Shown: in pieces, positions 31,792 to 43,437 of the stretch
Layout of the letters: every line of letters begins with the position of its first letter
Numbering within the stretch: position 1 is the stretch's first letter
From: Dictyophora rubrovolvata
Taxonomy: Eukaryota > Basidiomycota > Agaricomycetes > Phallales > Phallaceae
Assembly: GCA_029959195.1 (NCBI GenBank)
Contig: CP114119.1
Location: forward strand, 2,356,001 to 2,420,000
Direction: 5' to 3'
Length of the DNA: 64,000 nt
Program-made: the position numbers and the translations under genes
Notes under the pieces: generated by a model
Databases searched by the model: none
Seen by the model: the letters and a program-made list of their open reading frames with translations, nothing else
What the model was told of the DNA's origin: nothing

Positions 31792-34479
31792 TCACTTCAC
31801 CTGAGTAACTAAACTGTAATTTGGAATCTGCATCAAATCTAAACCACACACAACGAAAGAATTCCACTGCTTCTCGGCTGTGGAAGACCCCAGCCAAAAG
31901 TACACATCCTCTTCCACACTCGCGATAGAAACAGCATCAAGATCAGAAACGATCGATACTATTATATCAAAATAATCAGAATCATGGTACTTTTCTTCCT
32001 TGTCCCAGCTCAATATTCCCCATAGTAAAGGAGAATTCTCGTCGGGCCCGCTGAGAGGTTTCCAATGTGCTAAACCCGACTGGGGAGACGAGATTTGACG
32101 TGACCAAAAATCAGGAGATACAGTGATCGATCCAATAAGAAGGTGAACGTATGGATTATCTTCACGAATTCGTGTCAAATGCCGAGAAGGGGATAAGATC
32201 CGGAGGCCCATGACTGGCGTTGTGAAAGAAGAGTCTACGGAGGGTTTAACCCTGGCCACAATTCCAATTCGATACCACCCGTTCGCCACGTGAGTCCTTG
32301 ATATCCCCGTGGGAGAACATGAAAGCATATACGAACATGCATTATGTGGTTTGTCGTTTGCCCAAAGAATTTCTGGTGAGATTTCTAAATGTTCCCAAAT
32401 GGCCGATACTTTCACCATCAGGACGACTCGGACGGTCACAGCAGTTTCGCCTGAGATCACGTTCGAACTTTGCAACGTACAAATTGGGATGATAAGAAAC
32501 GGAACCAGGGAATTACTGAGCATCTTAGTCGGAGCGAGCGTGAATTTAAGAGATGTACTTCCCTCCCATGCGTCTGATTCGTTCAACGTAGCATCTTCAA
32601 TAACCATATCACCAACAAGGTGAGTGGGCTCGTCCTCGAGCAAGCTGCCAGAATTGGATTGGCATAAAGTGCGCATTTGAGGCCATAATCGATCCGGTAA
32701 CGCAAAAGATGCACCAATATCAGTCCAGCCAGACCTTCCGAGTTGGTCATCAGGAATTGAACTATCATAGACTTTCCTTCCCGACATCCACCAAGCGCTC
32801 GCAGAGCCACGACTGAAATTCGTATAGAACGGGCGACACGTATTCTTCGAATCGTCGCCAATTCGTGAACGTCGTTGTCTAGGCCCGAAATATGCTCCAA
32901 CGGGGTGAGAAGTCGAATTTTGACTGCTAGCAGGTCCGACCCACAGACGTAAATCGTCGTTCCACCATTCACTCCAGGAGCGTTCTGTTCCATCGTCTTT
33001 CGCCCGTTCCCATGTCCATCCGGGGGCGAAAATAGCAACAGACAATCCCAAGGGAGACAAAGCCGTAGGAAATATCATATCCAACGATTTCGAAATGTCA
33101 AATCCTCCATAACAATTTCTACCAAAGACGTCGATACCTTCAAATACATCTGATGGCGAGCGATCTAAGCTTTTGGCAGTTTCTGAACTTTGTAAAAGCT
33201 TTGGATGGTACGACGATTCCGTTTCGGGTGCGGACTGAAACTCCCCAGGCGGCGCTGGAGAAGGCTGTGAAGCCCAGGTATAATTCGTGAATAATTTTCC
33301 GGCGGCCAGAAAGAAAGGCGCATTCAGAGGAGTAAGTGCATCTTGCCATCGAAGTTTTCCCTCGGTTGTCGCAGAATCGTACCTGGTCCATACATGAAAT
33401 TTTCATTTAAAACACCTAACAAGATTTTTACCAGATAATCTCAAAATGAGATCCGACGAGTCGCTTTCCTTCATTTCTGATATACGAAGTCCAATTCTCA
33501 AGGGTTTTGGCATTCTTTCGCATACGGTCTTCGCGGGATTGACGTAGCCCAGGGGTTAAAACTGTTTTCATACCACATAGTTTCTTCTCAGCCACAAAAG
33601 CTTCTTCGTCTTTCTTTTTCTCTTTCTCCCCTCCAATGTAAAACTCTTCAGGAGGTATGAAATTAAGATCCGTTTCAATATTGAGAAGATACCCATCAAA
33701 TCCATACTCTTGAGCTAGCTGAATAAGCTTCCTTGCCGAATCGATGGCAAAAGACGGTTGAAGTTGTTGACTCGAACCTGACAATGCGCAGTAAGAAGTT
33801 CCCTGATACAGACATTTGCAAAGATCCGACTTGGACTCCTCCCATTCAAATATTCTGGAGAAGAACAATCTGTTTTCATGTTGAGAGCAACTTTCAGTAG
33901 ATGAAGCATACAGTGTTCCCAATACTGTTACTCCTCTCCGATGGCCTGCTTCTACCCATCCTCGGGGTGGTAAAGTAACACGGTTATGAGAGAAGCTGGT
34001 CGGCGGACTCGGTCAGCATCAAATCACGTCCAAATCAGAGAATCCAAATAGTTACTAAATAAACGTGTCTATTAAATGCCTGAATGAAAACAAGTCGTGG
34101 ATATTATTATGGAATCTGACAAGATCACGCTCACCAGAACTCAAAAGAGTAACCACGCTCGAAGAGATTTTCGGTGTAACCACCCTTGAAATCATGACAC
34201 ACCAGCAACTTTGAAGTGTCAGCCTCCTCTGCCGCTTCTTGACGTGTTTCTGGTTCAAGAGCATCCATCATCCTTGGTTCGCGCCTTGGAAGCCATGATA
34301 GTAACTCGTCAATTGACTTCAGGTAGTCAATCTGTTCAATGTGTAGGCCAATTTAAATGCTCAGCTCATCGCCAAATTATTTCAATTTGGGTTTGAATAA
34401 TTACTCTTGATATCCAAGCATCGTCACCATCTAAAGTAATTTCGGCAAGTCGGTCCCGTTGTAGGCTTCGGAGAGGCAT
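31792..34479 (-). CDS. Endo-beta-N-acetylglucosaminidase, GH85 family
   Basis: Cuts the chitobiose core of N-glycans; fungal GH85 enzymes are cytosolic or secreted. Starts MPLRSLQRDRLAEITLDGDD. Next come DYLKSIDELLSWLPRREPRM and KLLVCHDFKGGYTENLFERG, the family's HDxxGGY entry motif, then LPPRGWVEAGHRRGVTVLGT. The catalytic segment EYGFDGYLLNIETDL holds the Asn and Glu of the N-x-E pair (about 33680). After this come SHFEIIWYDS, LRWQDALTPLNAPF, DVFEGIDVFGRNCYGGFDIS and LGLSVAIFAPGWTWE, all in family order. The C-terminal half (about 31800-32900) is beta-rich. No signal peptide is seen at the chosen start, which suggests a cytosolic enzyme for free-glycan turnover. Several introns near 33080-34440 are inferred. 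Confidence 0.88.
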
Positions 34480-34636
34480 GAAGCTGATCAGGGACAAGGA
34501 TAGGTGGTCGGCGCTAATCCACTCACGGCTCTTGCTGGCTGGCAGTCGAACTTAAAGTAACTAAGCTAGATTCGCAGTGATACAGTAGTTGGATCTATTA
34601 CATGGAAAGTACAGAACAAAAACATAGCAAAAAAGA

Positions 34637-36338
34637 CTAAAGTGTTCCTTGTTGGGTTCGATGAATACTTGTAACGCGCAGACCTTCTTGGATCGCAACA
34701 GCCTCGTCCGCCTAATCAACTCAATCTTAGCATAAAATTCTTCAATAGTCAATGAAACGTACCCATGGCAAACTAAAGAACTTGCTGTCCTTGAGATCTT
34801 CCTCGCGAATGCCTTGCTCATTACCGAGGATAATGTCCAAATCTCGCGACTGACTTTCAAGCCAGGTCTTAACGAAAGAAGGAGGATCTTCAATGAACGA
34901 CTTCAGAAAATCGAGCTTTATTTTCGAACTTCGTATTGATTGCGCAGCCAGTCCAATCTTCCATTTAATATCGTTATCGCATTCGTTTGCGGGTACAGCC
35001 AATAACATACCTCGTCATCTATTGAAGTGATTTGCTTTGTAGTTTCGATGGCTGAATGAATCGCGTTCATCTTAGCCTTCAAAGCTATATCGTCTAGAGG
35101 TATCTCTATATCATAAGCTTGCATGCCATTTGCGTTTGGTGGATCGACGCTGGAGGCACGGGATTAGGACAACACCAGGTCTTCGTTGAATGGCTTACTT
35201 GATAACATAGTCCAGCACAACCGGTTCGGGAGGCTGTAGACACCGATTTATCAGTTCTGGTAATTGCTGAAACGTGATTTGTTCCAGGTTAATAATCTGA
35301 TTAAAAGTGTCGGTTCTAGTATAGAGCAAGTCAATTACTTCAAAGTTACGAACCGCTCTCAACTTGGCATCCAACCGGATTATCTTTCTATCGACTTTGT
35401 CTTGTAGACCATTAACCTTGATGTAATGCCATAAAGCAGTGATAATCCCAGTTCGCGCGTCCTCTTTCATATCCAGCAGTTCTGCTAGAGGCTTGATAAG
35501 TCCGTGCCGGTCAGGATTTCTCCTTAAATGAAGGACAACCCGTGTCTTGACCGCAACGTCTCCGCGTCTTTTTATCTCGAACCCGTCTTGATCAGGTGAC
35601 GTTCCTGGATGACGCCACTCGAGAATGCGTCAGGATTATAACGCACTGCGAGGAGTCGAGGGTAGCACCTCACCTCTACTATGTTACTGTCAGGATACAT
35701 CGACTGATCCCGATCCAGTTCAATAACCAATGCTTTCAAAAACGACGTAAACTTGCGTGGTGGTATTTTCAAAGCCTGTATATTCGGATTTGCCTGAAAA
35801 AAAGTGTTGCTCGACTTTTAGACCCCCCGCGACCAGTATAGCAAAGTCTTACTTACATCGTCCAGCAAACGCCCTTCCACTCTAAATGTCCAAACCGGGA
35901 TGCCTTGACCCGAAGCAAAGTCCACAGATGACGGGTCGACGTCAGCATTATCTCCTAATTGCCATGGCTGATTCTCAGCCTTGTGTGATAAAAATATCCG
36001 CAAAGTGCAAGACACCTATCGGAGAGCAGAGTACGTCAACGACGCGTCCTGATGCAGAGAAATACAGCATACCGGGGAAATTTTGTTCATAGCATCTTGA
36101 ATCTCCATTTTCTTTCTTGTAACTGTCCAGTCCAACTTCCTCTCCGCTTCTAGTAAATCGATATAGAGCTTGGAGTCTTCAAAGTCGCTCACTAATGAGC
36201 TAGGTATCGTTTTGTCTGTTACTTTGCGACGTCTGCGGCAAACTTTAGCATTCTTATGCAAATTCAATTTGCAACTCACTTGGCAGCCTTAGGAGCCTGC
36301 GTGTCCATTCCTACTTGAGCGTTCGTGCTCGTCGCCAT
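34637..36338 (-). CDS. SWI/SNF chromatin-remodelling subunit, SWP73/RSC6/BAF60 type (SWIB domain)
   Basis: Accessory subunit of ATP-dependent chromatin remodellers (family knowledge). Starts MATSTNAQVGMDTQAPKAAK; then RRRRKVTDKTIPSSLV and LLEAERKLDWTVTRKKMEIQ, the conserved N-terminal helix; TLRIFLSHKAENQPW and VPVW-like IPVWTFRVEGRLLDD; FTSFLKALVIELDRD; and the SWIB core with VVLHLRRNPDRHGLIKPLAE, ARTGIITALWHYIKVNGLQD and DRKIIRLDAKLRAV. The C-terminal helices include IKLDFLKSFIEDPPSFVKTW and SRDLDIILGNEQGIREEDLK, ending HRTQQGTL at 34637. About eight introns. Divergent from the GDP-fucose synthase gene with 90 bases between starts. Confidence 0.9.
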
Positions 36339-37882
<1,544 letters not shown>

Positions 37883-38571
37883 AGAAGCCTCTCTCCGGCG
37901 TGATGACATCCATGGCGTGCGTACTGAACGGGGGAACAGTGGTATCTGGGAAGGATAATTGAAGCTCAAAATAGAACAAATGGAATATTGAGGAAAGATA
38001 GATATGAGAGATTATCACGAATAAACATCCACTTTCACTGCGCTTCGTATCAGCTTCACTTCACAGAAGACAAAGACACAATATGCGTCACTCCGTTGTC
38101 CAATTTCTGCAAGCTACTATACTGTGAATGTGGGTGGTAAACTTGTCCTAGTTTGAATTGTAGAAGTATAACATGGTGCTGGAACTTTTTTGGCTCTTCG
38201 GGAGGTTCACAATTTCGTCACGTTTGTTGGGGAAGTTTGAATGATCGTACAAGTGAAAAGTCGTAGGGTAAAGGTTTCGTTTCTTAAGAGAATACCCCCA
38301 GAGATACTTTCGACAGAAATTCGCAGATTATCAGCCAGTAACGTCACGTATGCGGGAAGATTAGAAACAAACGTCACAATTAGTAACGTCCATTACCAAT
38401 CTTTGGAGAAATTTTTATTTCCGATTGCGGACTACATACAAGTCTCACCGCTTATTCAGAATTTCCTCCGAAACTTGTATTCAGTTTGACCGTCTCGGTG
38501 ACTCGAATTCGGAATTATGAGCTTTTATTTAACAGCACGAGGAAACATAGATACTCGTCAAGCTTTCCTCC
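37883..38571. other. Intergenic region upstream of the SSU1-like gene
   Basis: No conserved frame. Its 3' half is the promoter of the transporter and holds the ACGTCA-type motifs noted separately. Confidence 0.35.
38340..38391. promoter_or_regulatory. Cluster of ACGTCA (CRE/ATF-like) motifs
   Basis: AACGTCACG at 38340-38348, AACGTCACA at 38370-38378 and AACGTCC at 38385-38391 lie 180-230 bases before the transporter start codon. Fungal bZIP factors of the ATF/CREB type bind ACGTCA, so stress control of the pump is a reasonable inference. No binding is shown. Confidence 0.35.
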
Positions 38572-40015
38572 ATGATTGACGATTCAACCCAGCTCGAGTC
38601 TGGTCTTCTGGCACATTTACCGTTTGCTACTTCAACGACGGAACGCGATGAACTTCCGACCAGTGCTCCTCCGCGAACAACGCAGCAACTCTTCTCGCCA
38701 ATAAGAACTCTGCGGGATGTTATCAAGTTCGTCTTTTGTCGGATGACAATGTGTGTGCGGCTGACATAGCTCTATTCTTTACAGAAACTTCTCTCCAGCA
38801 TGGTTCGCCATTAACATGGGTACGGGCGTTGTCAGCATCATATTCCACAGCTATCCATACGGCACACCTTCGAACGCGATGAACATATTATCATTAATAT
38901 TCTTTTTCCTTGATCTCATCCTTTTCGTTCTTTTTTTGTCGATGAGCGTCGCGCGATATGCCCTCTTTCCTGGCTCCTGGAGGGATATGCTTCGACATCC
39001 CGTCCAGAGTTTATATTTAGGCTGCTTTCCAATGGGCGCGGCTACATTAATAAACGTAGGATTAGGCACCGTTAATCAGCATTTTGCCGTTGGAGATACA
39101 AAATTTCTATATGCCCTTTGGGCGTTTTGGTGGCTTGATTCGTTGGTTTCATTTCTATGCTGCTTTGGAGTCGTCTATGTAATGTAAGAAGTTCTCTTTT
39201 GTCGATTGACGTGTGCTTTAATACGTCATCTAGGACCGTTCATCAGCGGCATTCCATGTCCACGCTTACCGCCATTTGGCTTCTTCCTGTAGTGCCCGTT
39301 ATCGTCGCAAGCACCACAGGCCAGCTTTTGACTTCAGCTCTCGCAGTTCATTCTATATCACATGCACATCTTACGATGGGTGTCTCGCTCCTCATGGTCG
39401 TCATTGGTCTCTCCCTCTCCTTCATGATACTTACCCTTTATCTTCGTCGGCTTATCATCGAGGGCCTGCCTGACGTGAATGCAATAATATCTTGCTTTCT
39501 TCCATTGGGGCCATGTGGTCAAGGAGGATACTCACTTCTGATCGCGGGTCTTAATGCTCAAAATTTGTTACCGAATGGACAGGGTTACATTCTTGGGGAT
39601 CCATTAGTTGGGCGAGCGATCAGTTTTATTTGTTTCGCTGGAGCTTGGATACTTTGGGCCATGGCTGTTTGGTGGCTTGGATGTGCTCTCTGCGCTATTG
39701 TTCACAATTTAGCGAGAGGAGAACGCATGCCTTTTACATTAGGTTTCTGGGGACTTGTCTTTCCAAATGTGGGTTCTTGAGCCAACAACTTGGACTTTCG
39801 TCGTCTAACTTTCCAAACAAAAACAGGGTGCAATGGCTCTATTAACAATACAACTCGGTACCGCGATGGATGCAGACTTCTTTCGTGTTCTTGGAGGTAT
39901 TCACGGTGCTGCTGTAATTCTCATGTGGGTGGTGCTTGTCGGCCCAACGCTCATTCGTGTTTGGGACCGAAGGATCTTTATTGCACCTTCAAGTCCAATG
40001 CCAGTCAAGGCATAG
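38572..40015 (+). CDS. SSU1/TehA-type transporter (sulfite efflux or C4-dicarboxylate, TDT family)
   Basis: Integral membrane protein with about ten transmembrane segments. After a polar N-terminus (residues 1-50) and an intron comes NFSPAWFAINMGTGVVSIIF, the TDT-family signature; then ILSLIFFFLDLILFVLFLS; the conserved HPVQSLYLGCFPMGAATLIN; and LWAFWWLDSLVSFLCCFGVV. The next exon has TAIWLLPVVPVIVASTTG, MGVSLLMVVIGLSLSFMI and FLPLGPCGQGGYSLLIAGLN, and RMPFTLGFWGLVFPN leads into the last exon LLTIQLGTAMDADFFRVLGG, ending at 40015. The pattern matches fungal Ssu1 sulfite pumps better than malate permeases, but substrate cannot be fixed from sequence alone. Confidence 0.85.
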
Positions 40016-40288
40016 GGAGAACTTTGTATACAATACACTTTTTTATTTTATTTCTTAAGCGAGGAGCTTAGGTTTTTTCTTTACAGTATAAAATTGTCGA
40101 CTTATTAGGATAGACTAGGCTTAAGCGGTTCGTGTCCACTGTCACCCATAGTCCACACTACAAACAAAACATCGCTTGTGATATCCTCTAAAGATGATGA
40201 AAAGCGCTGCATTGGCGCTGTAATGTGAATAGTATACTATCTGTCAGGCTTGTCGAGATGCTAGGTGTTCTCAGGCTTCTCCCCCATC
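40016..40288. other. Intergenic spacer
   Basis: Promoter region of the TKL kinase gene and 3' flank of the transporter; no distinct element seen. Confidence 0.3.
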
Positions 40289-43025
40289 ATGGCTGAGATA
40301 GCAGGTATTGCTATTACTATCCCTGGGATCCTTAGCGGGGCATGGACAGTATTGAAGGCTGCTTACGACCTGTATGGTAGTGTCGATCTGCGTAGAAACC
40401 AGATTCGAATTCTGTTGGGGAGGGCTAGCAATCTAATCACACAGATCGCACAACATTTGTCTCGTGAAGAGCAAGGACCGCCATCACCTAGAATGCAAGA
40501 GAACGCGAATAAGCTCCAAAGGCACGCTCTCGTTTCATTCGCTTTCTGTTGACTCGACTCAGGATTCAATCTTCCAGAACCTGCGAAGATCTGAAGGGGC
40601 TCCTTGAGAAACTCAAACTGAAAGGACTTTTATGGTGTATGATGCACACCGATAAGATCGACACAACTATTAATGATATTCAGTACCAAATAACAAATGC
40701 ATTCGAGATGTTTAACGTATGTGGTGTCGTCTGTTCTATCTCTAAAATATCAGATCTCATCTCGTAGAATCAGTTTGCCTGTCATCTCGATAGGGACAAC
40801 TTCCAAGTCGAAATGCGACAAGCCCGATATAACGATCAATCCGGGCTGATGAAGAAACTCCACGATTTATCTTCAAACGACGAAAGAATTCTAAATGCAA
40901 TACAAAATCAGGGTGGCATGCAAAAAAGAACAGAGGAGTTATTAATAGCCGTCCTTAAGGTATCTTCTAGTACCGTTCATTAACCAATCATGTGAGATTT
41001 AGTCTCCGTCAGTGCGTTGAAGGACGTGCTTCAGACAGATCTCCAGAAATGGAATTTCTCCGAAGCACAGGGAGCCTTTTACAACAGAGGTCGAAAAATA
41101 AACCATGGAGAATATCACAAGATTGGATCATAACCAGTTTTGAAGTCGACTTCGATGTAATCGACTCTATTGGCCAGGGTTCCTTCGGGAAAGTGTTTAT
41201 AGGTCAGTGGAATGCTGCTGTAAGTGAATTTTGTCTCTATTATATGAATGGTTCCTACCTAATTGAGAAGAGGGTCGCTATTAAACAAATGTACGCCGAT
41301 GATGCTCGTACCCTGACGGACAAAGATAGGAAGGTGAGGGGTCCTAACTTGCAGTGCACGGGAATTCAGAGTGTACAGGAGATTTCTTTAGGCAATGTAT
41401 AAGGAAGTTGAAATATGGTAAATGATCGGCTCATTCTCTGTGCATAACATCGACTTCTTCGCTCTTAAATACGTGACCTCCAGGACGAAACTACACCATC
41501 CTAACATCCTGAATCTTTATGGAGCTTGCTTAGAAGGGTCGCCGGTGAGCCTTTGGATCTCTTGGTGTCACATTGACAGTAAAAACACCTAAAAGCCTTT
41601 TCTTGTCATGCAATACTGTCCATTTGGAAACATACGCAATTATCTTCAAGCACATCCAGAGATGAACAGACTCAATTTGGTAGTCCTGATTTGGCACCCT
41701 GTTTCAAACTATAAGCTGATAGGGCCGATTTTAGTGTCATGATATCGTTGCGGGAATGAGTTATCTCCACAACAAAAATATAATACATACTGACTTGAAA
41801 GGCGTGAGCAACAATGCTAAATTCCCCGTTTCTCTTTCATACGCTCGCTCTTATATACTTGACAATTCCTTTAGGCTAATATTCTCGTGGATAATCAACG
41901 CAATGCCGTAGTCTCAGACTTCGGATTATCTCTAACTATAGACGGTATTCGTAGCCTGTCTAGTTTAACACGTGGTGCTGGCCCACGAGGAACCTTGCGC
42001 TGGATGGCACCAGAGTGTCTCGATGGTGACTCGCCAACTAAGGCTTCGGATGTATATAGTCTTGGTGTTACGATATGGGAGGTGAATATTGAATCTTTCA
42101 ACCTCTGTAAACAATTTGAGACTGAAATTATGCATGATAGATTTTTAAAGGAGAGAACCCTTTCCCCGCCATAGCTGATCGGCTTATCGTGTCCCATGTC
42201 GTAGATCGTCAACGACGTCCGGATCGCCCGCCTCTCTTGATAGAAGATGCTGTCTGGGAACTTGTACAAAAATGTTGGTCCATGATGCCGGATTTTCGCC
42301 CGTCCATGACTTCAGTACAGAGATCGTTGGAATCCTATTCTACGAGGCTTGGCCCCGGTAACGGTTCGAATACTCATTTGCTTGGTCCTGTCGCATCCAG
42401 CAATCCAGCAAAGCGGAAGTCTTCTATGGCGGCCACAATCAAAGAAAAATGGGACAGATCCCTACGGACACAAGAGCCTACATGGATACGGGGATCCCCC
42501 AGTTCATGCATCGACTCATTGACTATTCCAAAGCCACCAAGAGACAAAGTATATCAGTACCGTGTCGTCAAGGGTAACATCAACTTGGGAATCCGACATA
42601 TGTATGCTAATCCTGACGGCTCTCAAACTGTCGATCTACGTCGATATAACAGAGGTCGTGGCATTCATGAATCAAAGACTATTGAGGTGCACGCTGTGGA
42701 CTCGGATGATTGCACGCAGACTCTGGTGGCAAAGTGGGACGGTGCCGGGGAAAGCACTTACCGTGGCTGGGGCGACTGGGGGGATGGCGACAGTGCCTGG
42801 GGTAATGGGGATGGTGACAAAGCCTGGGGTAATGCGAAACGAGACAGTGCCTGGGATAATGGGAATGGTGACAGTGTCTGGGATAATGGGAATGGTGACA
42901 GTGCCTGGGGAGATGTGAAAGGTGACAGAGCCTGGGGTAATGGGGATGGTGACAAAGCCTGGGATAATGGGAAAAGAGACAGTGCCTGGGATAATGGGAA
43001 AAGAGACAGTGCCTGGGAATGGTGA
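40289..43025 (+). CDS. TKL-type protein kinase with MLKL-like N-terminal helical domain and repeat tail
   Basis: Residues 1-200 are helical: MAEIAGIAITIPGILSGAWT, RRNQIRILLGRASNLITQIA, ENANKLQRTCEDLKGLLEKL and TTINDIQYQITNAFEMFN. This resembles the four-helix N-terminal domain (MLKL/Cbl-N type) seen on fungal TKL kinases. The kinase domain is complete: IGQGSFGKVFIGQW glycine loop, RVAIKQMYADDA lysine, KLHHPNILNLYGACLEGSP, PFLVMQYCPFGNIRNYLQ, IIHTDLKGANILV catalytic Asp (His-Thr-Asp instead of His-Arg/Gly-Asp), SDFGLSL, RWMAPECLDGDSPTKASDVY and WELVQKCWSMMPDFRPSM. A beta-rich region (VYQYRVVKGNINLGIRHMYA) and nine-residue WGNGDGDKA-type repeats follow. Some ten introns. The stop at 43023-43025 lies inside the repeat array; the frame past it would otherwise go to 43116. 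Signalling in cell fate is inferred from the domain pair. Confidence 0.85.
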
Positions 43026-43050
43026 CAGAGCCTGGGGTAATGAGAATGGT
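42789..43050 (+). repeat. Coding minisatellite, 27-bp unit, ten copies
   Basis: Nine units of 27 bp and one of 19 bp, exactly 262 bp, each starting GACA(G/A)(T/A)GC and holding CTGGGG(T/A)AATG. The translation has a nine-residue period with one Trp per unit. Unit nine (43005-43023) is 8 bp short, which shifts the frame and creates the stop of the kinase gene. Such arrays expand and contract by slippage. Confidence 0.95.
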
Positions 43051-43437
43051 GACTGGGGGGATGGTGGCTGGGGGAAAGGGACAGTGTGGAAAAGCAGTGA
43101 CGGCGTTGGGGAGTAGGAATGATGGCTACAAGTCAGGATTTACTTATATAAGAATAAAAGGAACTATGTATGTAAAAACAAGTGTCATTGTGGACAACTC
43201 GAGCAAGGTTCCAGACCCTTACACTGTACACATGCAAGGGGTTTGGCGCACGCGGCGCCTCTAGTCATCTCTAGTTAGAACTCCGACGGAGTATTTGCCG
43301 GATCGGCTTGTCAGGTTTGCGTCAGGTACTATTTTCATCTCTGCAAGCGGGTACTCTGAGTTTTCAGGTAAATCCTTTTTTTTTTTTGAAGCTCTTTTCG
43401 TGCAAAGTTAGTCAAAACTCAGCACGATTCTCTTTTT
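43026..43437. other. Repeat remainder and spacer before the aminopeptidase gene
   Basis: The first 90 bases continue the Trp/Gly/Asn/Asp repeat pattern in another frame (to a TAG at 43114-43116). The rest is spacer and the likely promoter and leader of the aminopeptidase, with a T-rich tract at about 43377-43388. Confidence 0.45.

Noticed and set aside
42758-42955. Antisense Ser/Pro/Gln repeat frame
   Set aside because: Purely the complement of the coding minisatellite of the kinase.
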